64,000 bases of DNA from Neoceratodus forsteri (GCA_016271365.2 CM028129.1:461418501-461482500); one strand, 5' to 3'. Counted from the first letter of the stretch, positions 22,261 through 35,054 are shown. Notes: generated by a model not told the origin, from the sequence alone. Numbers and translations are program-made.

Positions 22261-23765
22261 CTAGTTCTTGTGCACTCTATTTACAGTGACTATGCCATCT
22301 TCATAAAACTCTATTCCCAGCATATTAGCAAACAGTTGAGTCACAAGTAGTTTTAACCATGGTTGGAATTTATAACCCTGGTGTTTAATCCCAAAAATGG
22401 ATAGAGTTACATCTGGAGAAACATTCTGAAAAGTACCGTACAGTATAATATCCTGTATGGAGTATACAGTGGCCAATTTTTTTGGCAGATCCTGTGTAGT
22501 TAAAGTTCCACTGTCTATCAATTTAGTCACTGACACCAGGAAATCCATATTTAAATCTGTATTTACTTAGCTGTTTGGAGTTTTGCCATACATAATTGGC
22601 AGCTCTTTCATGTTTAAACAATAACAATATCAGATCATTTCCTAAATGGTCATACACTCTGGTGGCTCTACAAATATCCTCCTCTAAAATGTCTAATTTT
22701 AGCCATTCCCTACAAATCAATTGGATCAAAATCCTTAAAACTCGGTCATTCTCATTCTCATCTTATTTTACCCCTCTTAATAACATAACAGTCTGGTCTG
22801 TATCCAGTTGTTCTATTTTTAATTGCGGGTGTCCCAGAGTCTGTATATCATTTTCTATTCCTGTATTTTTTTTTACCATTAATCTTTTTTATCCATCTTG
22901 GATTTAATTTTATGTTGCCCTTCATAGCGTCCTTTTTCATTTTCCCTTACATTATTAAATTGTGTTATTTGATTCTTGCTAACATCTTTAAGTAGCTGTT
23001 TGTTTTGTAACTGCAAATCATCTTTATTTTGGCCATCTCTGCAGCCTTTTTACTTCTTTTGTTTTTGCCCTGGATCTTATTTTTTTTCTTAGCTCTCTTA
23101 CATATCAGTCTCTTGGGGCTTGATTTTTGCATTAAGTTATGAACTATACTGGATCTTTCCCCCTGTGGGATCTGTTCCTTCCCTCTATGGTTATTCAGTT
23201 ATTTTAACTCATTAATCCATACTGTTTGGGCTTCCAATGTTACTTTGTTAAGAGACATTTCTCCCCTAAGTGGTGTTAGTTCATTTTTCATCAAAATAAT
23301 TTGTTCCATAATTGCTATGTTTGCAATGTGTGGATCCTTTAGGGCCTGTATAAAGTCTGTTTCAAGGAATGGACAGTATGACTGTTGTTGGAGACACTGA
23401 GGCAAATATTTCTCCTCTTTTCTATTTTTTTGTGAATGTTTTTCTTGTTCTGAATTTAACATTTTCTTCATACCTAATGTTGTTCCTTGCAAATCCTGTC
23501 TGATCTCCTCAATTTCTTGTTCTCTCTCATGATTTTCTTCAAGCAAACTAGTATGCAAACAATCAGGAAATTGTTGGTAACTGTCATTAAACTGTTTAGT
23601 TTCTGTAGAATTAATCTCTATTTTTGATATTACTTGTACTGAGTCCTCTCTATTCATGCATGTTCCTTCCATCTGGCTGACATCAGAACTAATGGGCTCA
23701 GAGAAATTTAGCCTGGGGGATCTCACCAGGGAACCTTTCCCACTAGAATCATAACTTGCTTTCAT
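22261..23765 (-). pseudogene. LINE ORF1, coiled coil then a small domain, broken
   Basis: The first part (23765-23199, 188 residues) has an acidic, helix-rich stretch (LLEENHEREQEIEEIRQDLQ) that could form a coiled coil. The second part (22729-22261, across a frame change) has ICREWLKLDILEEDICRATR and LILLLFKHERAANYVW, which resembles the RRM-plus-tail layout of LINE ORF1 proteins. About 470 bases between the parts are not readable. Assignment to ORF1 rests mainly on its position upstream of the endonuclease. Function would be RNA binding, by analogy. Confidence 0.55.
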
Positions 23766-24190
23766 TACATTTCCCTTCTGGTTATAATCCCTGTTATCTT
23801 TGTATTCAGTACAAGAGATTGGGGTAGAAGGTTCCTTAATAAACCTATCCTTGGCATCTTTTTCCCCAGTGTAGTGTGATCAGAGTTTGACCATTCCATT
23901 TCTTATCAGTTCCCCTTTTCCTTTTATTTTTCTTAGTTTGACTCTGGAGCAATCCCCCTCACATTGGTTTTCCTCTCTATTATTATTTTTTCCTTATTTG
24001 GTGACTCTTTTTTTGATTTGGGGGATTTTTGTTACTAGTATTTTTCAAAGGTATACTTTGAACTGACTGTATGTTCTCTTTTTGCATTTGCTTCCTGTTG
24101 TCCTTTGTTACTTCTTATTTTCATTTTCATTAGATTATGTAAAAAAGTTATAAAATAATGTACAATAGTAAATAAAATACAATACTACCC

Positions 24191-26185
24191 CCCAATATTG
24201 GTGAGTCCAGGTTTTTATGGGTGGGGGGGTCAAGAAAGAAACCACAAAGTCCCAGGAAGAGGACAACTTTAAGAAAGATCAAGAGTGTCATTTCTTGAAG
24301 CAGTCAATGAATGAAGATCATGTATATGCCCTGCCATTTGCTCTAGTCCACAGGAGCCAAGTCTTCCAGATTTTGCCTCCAAGTTCAACAAAGAACGATT
24401 TAGTAGAAATGCCAAAACTCTGGAAGGCTGGTTGGATGTGTGACTAAGGTTTAAAGCAACCAGAAAAATCACTAAAGGTATATAAGAAAAAAGGGAGGCC
24501 AGTAAAAAATATTCAGTTCTAGCATTCTATGTATGTACACAGTTGTTACATTTATTACCAAGACATAAATGAGTTTATGCTTTATAAATATTAACAACAA
24601 GGCAAAATATTTGACTGGCTAACTAGATACAGTAGTAACTAAGTCTTATACTCACTCATGTTGCTTCAAGATAAATGCTAAACCTCCTTAAATCCAGCCC
24701 AGTATAATTGAATGCAATAAGGAAGGTGTTTTGTGTTGCTGTTTTGTTCCTGATAGACCTAAAAGACTATTTTTATGAACACAAGAATGGCCATACAACA
24801 ATGGAGTAAAGATTTAGAGCTTCAAATTCCCATGGAAAGCTCTTAAAATAAGGCAAATATAGTGATGAAACAAAAGTTGAGCGATAAACAGGTACTCAGC
24901 AATGCTATTAACTCCAGCAGGGAGGCCACGCATGGACATTAGTCTCCTGACCAACTAACATGCTGTAAGACCAATGCATGCTTTTATTTTAATTAAATTA
25001 GGATCAGCAAGCCAGATTGTTAATCGCTAATTAGGTAGTATTGGTGAAAAGCAAATGCTGATGATCAGTTGGCAATTAATCAATTGTCAACACAGGACAC
25101 AAATCTTTAACTAAAATGTTGGTATTTTGAAGAGCCAAAGCATCAAAAATACCACAAAACAAGTAACAGCTTTAGCAGGTGCAATGCTGCCAGTTTTGTT
25201 TGTCCAAATTGGAACACGTAGAGATGATCTAGTATACTATTAGATCAGAGAAGGCTAATTTCCTAATTATACTCAGACACCAACCATTGGCATGGAATTT
25301 AAACAATTAATTTAAAAAGCACGTGTAACTCATTGACTCCACTAAAACCATCAACAGGAAGCATATATATCAATGGTTTAAGCCCAGCATCAGAAACAAA
25401 TGTATCAGTGATCACTGAAACAAAAATATCAATGACTATTGATACGGTATGTGAACATATGTAAACATATAATATACACAATGTATCAACTGCAATAGAA
25501 CTATTTAGCAACAGCCTAATCTGGAAAGTAATATAGTATTGGCAACACTAATGCAGCACTAAAAAAATAATAAAAATAAACACCAAGCTTTTGTAAAATA
25601 CAGTTTTTTAAAAATGCAGTCAAGTAGTCAAAATAAAATTAGGCTGTAAACAAGAAGAGTAGTTAAACAGTTATACGGGGTATGCTAATGGACAGACCAC
25701 AAAAAGTGACTGTGGTTTCAGAACTTCAGGCTGCAGCCTGTTTTGTTAACTTTTGCACAGTTCCATAGTTTCATATTGTAAACAAGCCCACCTTAGGGTT
25801 ACTGACTCTCCACAGAGCCACCTCATATTTCCCTGCCTCTGGCACAGGCTCTTCCACCATCAGAGTTCAAGTGCCAGAAAAAGGAGTTATGAAACTCCAA
25901 GGTGAGCGTTGTGTAAAATGGCAGCACAGGGTTGTCTGGAAAGGGCACTGAATATTGAAAAGGTTGCTACCCCAAACCCCTTTCTCATCTGCAAATATCT
26001 CAGCAGAAAAAAATCAGGCAATGGGGGCATACCTGTTGTAGTTGAGAGGTAAGCCTTTCAGTGCTCCTGCTAGTCTGCTCCTCCACAGCAAGACCAACAT
26101 GCAGCAATGCAGTCCATCTGACACCACCTCAGTCCTAGTCTACTCAAGCCACAACAACAACTATAATAGGGTGGAAACTGTGTGT
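24191..26185. other. About 2 kb without recognisable features
   Basis: AT-rich sequence with only short open frames. The longest, 24217-24447 on the plus strand (76 codons, rich in Lys, Glu and Gln at its start), shows no recognised domain. I see no terminal repeats, tandem repeats or tails. It may be old repeat sequence or unique intergenic DNA. Confidence 0.5.
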
Positions 26186-26189
26186 ATGT

Positions 26190-28610
26190 GTTTTGTTTTT
26201 GTGGGGGAAGGGGGGATGTGCAAAGACCTGAGAGAATTCAAGGAGTGTATAAGGGCATGGAAGCTGAGTTTCAATGCAAAAAGTGTAAAAGCATGCCTTT
26301 AGGACACAGAAACCCAGAGTTGGAGTACAAAATGGGGTAAGAGGTATTGACCATCACCAAACAGGAAAGGGACCTAGTGGGTAATCATATATGATGATGT
26401 GAAGGTGGCCAGGCAGTGCAACAAGGCAGTTGGTAGGACCAGTGGGAAACTGGGGTAAATAGGGAGATGTATCATCAGCAGAAGGAGGGAGGTGGTGTTT
26501 CCACTGTATAGATAGCTGGTGAGAACCCACCTGGAGTACTGTGTCCAGGTCTGGAGACCACATCTCTGGAAGGACATAGACAGGGTAGAGGCTGTCTAGA
26601 GAAAGGCAAGTAAAATAGTGCAGGGTCTGCATGGAATAAGACAATTCCAAATTCATGGAATTTGGATGGAATTCCATGACATTCTGTGAAATTTCATGGA
26701 ATTTCATCAGATGTTTGTGGAATTTTTGGAAATTTATCTATTTGACTATAACGCGTCTGTCAATTGAGCTAGAGACCTGACATGTGATATGATTACTTGT
26801 AATATGTGATCTAACAATGTGCCAAACATCTTGACATTATGAAGCATTGTCTCAAAATTATAGGTGCTCAAAATCTATCATTTAATTTTTTGTGGGCAAT
26901 TTTATGAACATTTCTATCTACATTTAACTCATGGAACCTCTGGAGCTAGAAATCCAAAATGAGGTACACATAAATGTAGTGATAACCCTTACATTTGCAA
27001 AATTTTATAACATTTTGATGAATGTTTTCAAAACGATACTAAACTAAAATCTAAATTTTGGCAGAATGTTTCGATATCTATAGTACAGCATTTTTAAAAC
27101 TTGATATTTAAAACTTGGTGCACATATCTATGTTTTACATGTCTCTAAATCCTACACCGTGGAGAAGTTTGGGTAAGAATTTTTTTTAACTTAAATGCCA
27201 ATAACTGAAAACTACATTTTGATTAAATGTTTGGCCACCTACAACTCACCCCCTTTCAGTCAAGGACACTGACACTTTGTATACCTGTGAAAGCCATTCA
27301 TATCTATATACTGTCAAATGTTCTATCATTTGGATACAAACTTTGAAAACCAGACCAAAATAACTGAAATTTAAAGTTTGATGAAATTCAGTGGAATTTG
27401 TGAAATGTATTAATGTGATCATAACTCTGCCTTCAATTGAGCTGGAGATCTTATTTTGGCTTGCTAATGTGTTGATAGGGGTTGTAATGGTGTGCCAAAT
27501 ATCATGACATCAGGATGCACCATTTCAAAATGATAGGTGCTCAGTCTGTCATTTTAATTTTAGTGCGAAATTTCATGAACATTTTTATTTGCATGTAACC
27601 TAAGCACCTTTAGAGTTAGAAATCTAAAACAACTGGATACATATATAAATGTAGTAACAACCCATATACCTGCAAAATATTGTAAAATTCCAATGGATGC
27701 TTTCAAAATGATACTAAACTAAAATCTACATGTTGGCAAAATGTTTGACTACTCATAGCACTGCCCCCTTTAAAGCTTGAGACTTAACATTTCGTGCACA
27801 TAGCCATGTTGCATATTTCTCTATGTCCTGAAACTGTGGAGAAATCTGGATAAGAAAGTTTAAAATTAGATGAAAATAACAGAAAATTAAATTTTGATCA
27901 AATCTTTAGCCACCCATAACAATGCTTCCATTCAATCTAAGTCTCTAAAGTTTGGTACTCTTTTGAAAGCCATCAGTACCTGTACACCTGCAAAATTTGG
28001 TATTACTGTATGTGGCTATGTACTAAACCAAAATAACCAAAATTTAAAATGAGGTAAACTTCTGTGGAATTTTCATGACAATTCCATGAAATTCCATGGA
28101 ATTGGAATGGTGATTCTGTGGGCATTCCGCTGGCAGAATTTTATATTCCACACAGCTCTAATCAGAAGCCCTATGAGAAGAGATGACAGGACCTCAATAT
28201 GTACACCCCGGAATAGAGAAGGGAGAGGGGGCTAAAATAGAGACATATAAATACCTTACAGGGGTAAATAAGGTATAGGAGGGGAGTATTTTTCAGAAGG
28301 AAAAGATGCAAAGGAAAAAGAGGACATGCAATGAAGCTGGAGGGGGTAGATTCAGGAGAGATTTGAGGAAGTACTGCCTCATGGGATGAGTGGTGGGTGC
28401 CTGGAACAGTCTTCCAGTGGAGGTGGTGGGGGCAAAAACATTGGTGAGATTCAGGAATGCATGGGATAGTCATAAGGCAATCCGAGTGGAAAGCAAGTGG
28501 GGGTGGAGAGAACTGAAGATAGATAAGGACTCCAGTGACACTATAGACAGGGAAATAAATGGGCAGACTGGGTGGATGAAACAGTCCTTATCTGCTGACA
28601 AATCCTATGT
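26190..28610 (+). mobile_element. CR1 LINE 3' part, split by a non-autonomous hAT
   Basis: Plus-strand CR1 with the end of the reverse transcriptase and the 3' untranslated region. Left piece (26190-26632): KDLREFKECIRAWKLSFNA, ISRRREVVFPLYR, then LVRTHLEYCVQVWRPHLWKD and VQGLH. Right piece (28161 to about 28610): EGSIFQKEK, WNSLPVEVVGAKTLVRFRNAW, then the 3'-UTR block GGGCAGACTGGGTGGATGAA with CCTTATCTGC, as at the 3' ends near 50060 and 62286. The pieces join exactly at a codon-preserving point once the hAT is removed. Several stops are present. Confidence 0.85.
26633..28160 (-). mobile_element. Non-autonomous hAT with internal repeats, left terminus deleted
   Basis: The intact right terminus, read inward, is TAGAGCTGTGTGGAATATAA, and the flanking CR1 has ATCAGAAG right after it (28161-28168). 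CR1 on the other side stops at GGTCTGCAT, so the left duplicate and about 11 terminal bases (expected TAGAGCTGTGT) are missing while GGAATAAG survives. The interior has no coding capacity. It is built of diverged units of about 160 bp, with a higher-order duplication of about 674 bp (about 26745-27415 and 27418-28090). A second copy with both ends is at 47872-49903. Confidence 0.85.
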
Positions 28611-29137
28611 GTTATTCCACCCTAATAGTCACCTACTAAGTGAATAACATGTTACTCAACCTGTAGCCAATGTTATTTTCCCTCTAGCTATCAATCATGT
28701 TGGTTATCCTTTTACTGTATATCAATTTGAGTTGTGGCCCATGGTATAAATAAGTCATTCCATAGGGATCCAAAATTAAGCATTTTTATTCACTTTGGCA
28801 TGTTGTCAACACTGTTGCCGTAGCAACTGTGTTTCTGTTTTCTCCATCACTCATTGTAAGGCAGTACTTTTGGCAACATTCCAGAGTGAAAAAAAAATCC
28901 TATTTGCCCTATGAAATAGCCCTTATTTATCTGAGCACATTTTTAAAATCTGGATATTTCACATACAATCTACATTCCTTTCAACTGGATTTACTGTGAT
29001 TTATCTGTATATAGCTAAAAAATTAGTGGAGCACATTTATGGCAACTGCTGTAATTTTTATAGGGTTTAGGCAAACTTTGAAAGCAATGTGTAATTTCAC
29101 CAGCAGTTAGTGCAGCTCTTCCAACACCAGCATGATG
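28611..29137. other. About 530 bp without recognisable features
   Basis: AT-rich sequence between the CR1 3' end and the next LINE fragment. There are no open frames of note, no tandem repeats and no terminal repeats. Confidence 0.5.
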
Positions 29138-29571
29138 TTATCTAAAGGGCTTGCTAATGGCAACATTTTGCATCATCCACATGTGGGGCATCAACCCCAT
29201 AGAAAGTCTTTGATAAAGATCCTTACAGTAGTCTAAGTGCCATATCACAAAGACATGGACCAATGTGAACAAGTCCTCTTTCGTCAGATAAGGCTTCAAG
29301 CTGGTAATATTTCTCAGGTGGAAAGGAAAAAGCTGCATCACCTGAGACTCAAGGGTCCGTATGCAGTAGTGTGTGACTCTCAGGTTTATATCCATATCAG
29401 AAGTTCAGAGAGGTATGTTATTTAAAGATGAAATGATGTCACATCTGTTAGTTATTATTGATGAGTAAAGGCTTGATCCAGTAAGGAGTTCAACCAGTTT
29501 TCCAGTTGCTCAGGTGCTCCTGAAGTATGTCCCATCCTCAATGGATCCACAACCCTGTGCAGCTTAGTTTC
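29138..29571 (-). mobile_element. CR1/L2-type LINE, downstream half (other half 45348-46490)
   Basis: Minus-strand reverse-transcriptase remains to the left of the large hAT. 29571-29458 reads VETKLHRVVDPLRMG then LENWLNS, the stretch just after the catalytic FADD. 29395-29138 reads FHLRNITSLKPYLTKEDLFT then HLDYCKDLYQRLS, the thumb region. The upstream half of the reverse transcriptase continues on the far side of the hAT. The thumb segment looks L2/Rex1-like while the palm looks CR1-like, so two different relics might be abutted. The split at the FADD codons is clear in either case. Confidence 0.72.
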
Positions 29572-29579
29572 AACAGGAA

Positions 29580-29780
29580 TAGTGGTGGACGAAGTGGGCT
29601 CAATCCGCTCCATGAAGTGATTCGCGGAGCAAAGGCAATTTGGCAGAGTGCTCCGCAAAGCAAAGTGGAGTACTTCACGTTATAATGAGGAATGCGAAGT
29701 GCATTGGAAACAGCTACTTTGCATTACTCCACCTCCACTGGTCACTTCTCTTTCAATTTTTAAGGTGAAGTATATTGGTG
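29580..29780. repeat. hAT left subterminal GCGAAGTG-like array
   Basis: Short motifs of the form CGAAGTG, GCAAAGTG, GCGGAGCA or the complement recur about every 15-30 bases (for example near 29590, 29624, 29656, 29691, 29717 and 29744). The matching array lies at 45150-45339. They are probably binding sites for the transposase BED finger or the accessory BED protein; this is inference. Confidence 0.65.
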
Positions 29781-30973
29781 GCAGTTCACTTTGCCTCACT
29801 TCAGCTTGTTTTTGAGCTCAGAAGGTGGATTTTGCAGTGATTCATGGGAGTTCAGGTCACATGAGCTCTATATTGATCTGCACAGCCTCAGTTCGAGGTA
29901 GTATGAGTAGGAAGGAGTAGGAGACAGTGTGCTCTGATAGCTGTCTGTAGGAATCTTTTAAAAGCTGTTCAAAAAGCATTTTGCTTTTTTTGGGGATCCA
30001 TCTGTAGTTCATCGATTGTAGGAAACCCTCCTGTGCTCACACCATCGAGCGTTTTTGTTTGTGTGTGGATTTTGAATGTAAATTTACAACACTGAGTGTG
30101 TGTGGAGAAAGACAGTGAAGAGTGCTGTGTGGGGGAGGGGTGTATCTGTGTGCAGATAGATTTAAGTTGGAGAACTAGTGATTTCTTTGTGTTTTGGTAA
30201 TATTTTTGCTATATAACTGACTGTGTTACTGTACACATAGTAAAATTATCAGTAATAATACAAATTTTCTTGCTGCTTGTTGTGTGAATGCGGTGCAGCA
30301 TTTCATAAGGTCAGGTTGTTCAAATTACAAATTTACATTATGTGGCACTGAGTACACTGAACTTTTGCATTTGCATCGCATTCCTCATTCAGCATTGTAC
30401 ACAAAGGCCCAGATATTGAGAAGAGTTGAGCCATGCGCTATAGGGTTGTGCCTGCGCAAGTACGAAAATACGCCATTCTGTGATATTCAGCAGGAGGCAG
30501 TTGCGCCCCCCAAATCACGCTGAGCAGCAGCGCAATGATAATGAAGGCATGTGCAACTGAAGGGGGAGGAACCATGCATAAATGGCACAGTGCGATATTC
30601 AACAACTTGTGCTATGTGCAATAGGGGAGCAAGCGGAAGTTGCGCCATAGTGGAAATGAGCCAAAATAAAAGGGAGCAAGGGAGAGGCGCAAGAACGCTA
30701 CAGGAAAGCCACATATGAGAGCAAAACACAGCAGGACACACTGGGCACCAGGGACACACAGGGCCAGGCAGGAAAGGGCACCTGGAAGCAATAGCCACAG
30801 GGGAAGATGTGGGGAGACAGTGCAGAAGGGGAAGGTACACCACACAGCAGTGAGGCAAGCACAAGCAGGTGTTCCCGGTGCAGGGGAAGTAGCAGTGAGG
30901 ACAGCGGGGGGAATACAGTAACAGCTGCCAAGAGGTGAACACAAGCCAGGAACATGGCCAGTGCCACCTTCAA

Positions 30974-32211
30974 ATGGAGGCCGTTATGAGGGTGAGAAGG
31001 CGGGCAGCAGGGGGCATGGCCGTGGAAGACCCGTCGGTGGTATGCCCCCAACAGGCAGTACCGAGCCTGCACCAGCTTTGAGCTGCACAGTGATACCGAG
31101 ATTTTGGGCCGGTACCACCGGAATTGGGCAATTCTGAGGTGGCTTTGTGAGCTGTGCAGTGATGTGATGCAGGCACCCACACGACGGAGCCATGCCCTGT
31201 CAGTGGAGACCAAAGTGACAGCTTGCATGTGGTTGCTCACCACAGGTACCTTCCAGAGACCAACTGGGGACACCACAGGCATAACCCAGTCAGCCACGTC
31301 ATGTCACCTCACCCAATTCCTCAGCGCACTGCTGCCACATGCTGCGGAGTACATTAATTTCCCCAGCACACCAGGCGGAGTGCACAGCAAACATACAGGA
31401 GTTCCACAGGGTAGCAAAGTATGCCTGGCATGCTAGGGGCAATAGACTGCACCCATGTGGCCATCCACACACCACCTGGCCCCAAGAGGCCACATACATC
31501 AATACGCAAAGGGCTATGCCAGTATCAACTGCCAGGTGGTGTCTGCGATGTCAGAAGCGCATAAGCAATGTCTGTGCCACCACACCCTGGGAGCACATGA
31601 TACCTTCATCTGGAACCAGTCGGCACTGTACCACAGATTCAAGAGTGGGGATATCCCCACTGGCCACCTAGTGGGTGGTATGCAAACCACATGGACAATT
31701 ATAGGGCCTGGGGGCATGGTCAGAGGTGACATGGGTAGTGGCCTACATGGCCCAGGGCAGGAGAGATGCTGATCACCAAACTAACCTCCACCCTCTACAC
31801 ACAGGTGACAGTGGATACCCACTCCATCCCTGGCTGCTCACACTCTACCGGCAGCCCGCGACCCCATCGCAGCAACACTACAATGAGGCACACACCACCA
31901 CACGTAATGTCATTGAGTGGGTGTTCGGGATGCTGAAGGCATGTTTCCGTTACCTGGACATCTCCAGCAGTGCCCTACAGAACAGCCCCTCAAAGGCCTG
32001 CAGGCTATTCCTGGCCTGTTGCATCCTGCACAACATGGCCAACAAATATGGTATAGCCGTACAGGTCAAAGAGGGGGACAACGATGGGGATGATGAGGAC
32101 ACCGGTGATGATGGTGATGAGCAGCCCCACCTTGGGCGATGGGACCTCCTACTGCTCGGCTGGCACAGCTGCACGGGACACCATCATGGAAGCACTTCAG
32201 CCAGCAGATAA
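30974..32211 (+). pseudogene. Harbinger copy 2 gene A: DDE transposase, broken
   Basis: It starts like copy 1 (MEAVMR) at 30974. WLCELCSDVMQAPTRRSHAL (near 31145) keeps an Arg where copy 1 has a stop. The first catalytic region, about 31420-31470, is shifted out of frame. The intron lies at 31675-31804 (130 bp; donor G/GTGGTATG altered from GTGAGTAT, acceptor CTACACACAG), immediately before GDSGYPLHPWLLTLYRQP. The rest is open to 32211: EWVFGMLKACFRYLD, FLACCILHNMANKYGIAVQV and an acidic tail. Because 130 is not a multiple of three, unspliced transcripts would shift frame. Several frame changes before the intron inactivate it. Confidence 0.82.
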
Positions 32212-32831
32212 GTCTTGGGGCAATGTGCAGCCAACAGTGGCTAAGGCACAACCCACAAACCCGCATGGACACACACCAGGGGTGCATGCCATCAAGGGAA
32301 GTGGCAGGGCATGGCACCACACACACAACTAGGGATGGGTGAGGTTTAACTTGCCATGTGGATGGACACACACACAACGCACCAAACTTGCACAAAGGGT
32401 AGGAGGCACACCGACCCAGAATGCCACCCCTAGCCACACACATGTCACAGACCACCATGCCCACTGCCTGTCCATGTGCATGTGTCAGATGCTGAAACAC
32501 CATTGCACATTGGTGTACAGTGCCATGCAGGCATCATCATGCACACTCAACTGCAGACAGCAGCCGGGAGGGTGTACAGGTGGACTGTGTGTCCGCATGC
32601 AGGGCCGGGTACCAACCCGTGCACTGCCCACTGAAAGACACAATGCACACAGGGCAGCACCAGACAGTAGCCACGTTGGGAGACAGGTCAGTCATGCGAC
32701 ACAGTGCCCCGGCCACCATGGACACGTGGGTGGCCCTGCCAAGACCCGCCAGCACTGACAGGCTGACCACTGGCCTCATGGGGTGGCACTGATGGTCCCC
32801 CAGAGGTTTCACTGCGTGAACACGACCGTGT

Positions 32832-34351
32832 TCATGCAGAGATCTGCAGCACACCGAACATGCCTGTGCCAGGTGTGCTCGAGATGCCCACAGCTGAACC
32901 CGGTGTCGACAGGGAGGGTGTCGCACAATGCCTGGAACATGGGGTGGACAGTGCACTGCATGGTGTCCACGATGCATGGGCACATGATTGTGTGCCCATT
33001 GTGGCTATGACAGCAGTGAATGCCTGTTCATGCCTGTCAATGACAGCGGTCACATCCTCCCACAACCGGTCCATCCCTACCAGGATCAGAGCGATGTCTC
33101 TGCTGTGACGCTCCTCTGCCCGCTCCAGAGCCACACACAGTGCATCCACTGATGTCGCAAGCTGCATCTGCTGCTGGACTGATGCTTGCAGTAGGCGAGC
33201 ATGCATGTCCAAGAGGTCATCTGCCTCCACAGCATCCTGTCCCTCAGGGTGTGCATGGCCCTGATGCTCAGCACCCCTTGAGGGTGGTTGCTGCACACCA
33301 GGACCAGGTCTGGGCATGTCCACAGGTGGTGCACAGATGCCGCCACTGGATCCTGTACCCCCAAGCCCATTGGCCAACTGCTGATGCTGCCCCTCCGGCT
33401 GCCACTCCCCAGGGATCAGTGGTGCCGCTGCAGTGGCCGCAACAGTCCCACTGTCCTGAACAAACACCAGTGCTGCCCCACTGGCGCTGACAGGCACAGG
33501 CTGGGACTGTGCTGACATGAAGGCCTCCATGGCAGCACCACCAACAGCCATGGTCATGATGTTACCCGATGTGTAGCCATCCCGTGGCACACACGTGTCA
33601 CTGCCCATGCCGTTAGTGACATCATCATCGGTGACGGACTCAGCACCGGCTCGAGTCACAGCATGCTGGTATCTGTGGACGCTGTCATGCTGGGACATGG
33701 GCAGGGCTTCCTCCACACCTGTTACAACAATATCAGTGTGGGCAGCCAGGCGGGCCCACTGTCACACTGAGCCATGTATACTTGTGGAGTGGATTGGTCC
33801 TCCCCATCTCCAGCTGACTGTCCTCAGTAGACAGGCCTCACCACTGACCCATGCAGATGCTCAGGATCTGTAAGGGAAAGCAAAGTCGGCGTTACTGTAT
33901 ATGACCTACCCTGCTCCCCATAGACAGACCATGACTTACCATGCGGTGATGGGCCACCACCTGTCTGGAAGCCACCACCGGAACACCCTCAATACTTTGA
34001 TACAGCATGCTTCCAGCAATCCTCACCTCCTGTAGGGTCAGGTGTACCACCTCTGGCTGTCCCTCACCTGTAGGCTAGCGTGCCTGATGGCAGCCACCTT
34101 CTCCTTTATACTCCTCCTGTCATGCCCATCTTCTTCTTGCCTCCTGCGAAGTGCTGCAGAAGCTGTCATGCGGTTCACAGCACGTACCCCTCCTCCCATG
34201 CAGCAGCATGGGCAAGTGTTCCTGCCATCCACTGAGAGCGGCTCCTGATCCAGGTAAGGCCTCAAATGGGGCTTGATCTAAGCCTTGGTAAAATTAGGCC
34301 TCCCTTCTCCTCCCACCACTGTGTTCCTCCTCTCCACAACTTGCTCGGTCA
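32832..34351 (-). pseudogene. Harbinger copy 2 gene B: Myb/SANT-like protein, broken
   Basis: The ATG at 34351-34349 follows a conserved acceptor (TTCTTACAG). The SANT-like exon is badly eroded (RPYLDQEPL near 34260, SIKEKVAAIR near 34110). The last exon (33716-32832) is open for 294 residues: EEALPMSQHDSVHRYQHAV, then a Ala/Pro/Gly-rich middle, LLDMHARLLQASVQQQMQLA, LCVALERAEERHSRDIALIL, and DRLWEDVTAVIDRHEQAFTA. The middle, about 140 residues (33563-33143), is absent from copy 1, so copy 2 shows the fuller form of the protein. The helical segments suggest a dimerisation or partner-binding region. Confidence 0.72.
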
Positions 34352-35054
34352 TTTTCAGCCTGTAAGAATGGCAGTTGTTACCTGTAACTGTGCAGTCCCA
34401 TGCATGTCCCTAAATCCACAGTCCACCTCCCAAACAGCATGCAACTCACCAATAGACAGCAGTAATCGATATAGCCTGTAGCCCAATGTCAGCACTTTTG
34501 CATAGCTGTATGCAAATGAGGTGAGGCGCAACTTTAAAGTGGATGCAAGTGCAGTGCTGCACCATTGCATAGCTGATTAGCTGTTTTGCATATGATGACT
34601 GAATATCGTGCTGTTGCGCTTTGCGCAATTGTGTTGAACATGCTGAGCCAAGGGCGCAGTTCTGTGACATGTGTAGTACACACCTCACTGTGCATGCTCG
34701 GGTTGCTGACACAGGCATCTGCCGTGCTGCTGACATGCTGTGCAAGGGAAGCAATGCAAGGCACGGCCACCATTGTGCCAGTGGTGCTATAGCGATATTC
34801 ACCTACCTGGCACTGTTGCACTGGGCCATCATAGGCGCACTGGGGCAACAGCGCGGTAAACCACTACTGGAGGTAGCACACAGGCAGCCAAATGCACTGC
34901 ATGCATTGAGTTCCAATGGTGTTGTGCGTGTCCGTTGCTGAAGACCCAGACCTGTGCCACCTTTGCCCCTAGGTGCCATGTGTCGGTAGAGGACCACCGC
35001 TATCAGCTGTTCGATGAGCGCGGCAAGGGAATAACCCAGCGCTGTACTGCGCAT

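Larger units (their letters stand above)
18520..24190 (-). mobile_element. Decayed LINE, jockey/CR1/L2-like, clade uncertain
   Basis: A long AT-rich minus-strand non-LTR retrotransposon with an ORF1 (23765-22261), an AP-type endonuclease (about 21880-21170), a reverse transcriptase (20752-19680) and a C-terminal Cys/His region (19212-18814). Its 3' end is close to the right Harbinger border. The phrases NYRPISLLDNIAKLFTKVLL and LFVAYMDFSSTFDSLNR place it near CR1, L2 or jockey-like groups. I could not assign a clade. Base composition is clearly more AT-rich than in the neighbouring CR1 elements, and it has many lesions, so it looks old. Confidence 0.75.

Noticed and set aside
24217..24447. 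76-codon plus-strand open frame considered as a host exon
   Set aside because: No recognisable domain, and a frame of this length is expected by chance; no splice or promoter evidence.
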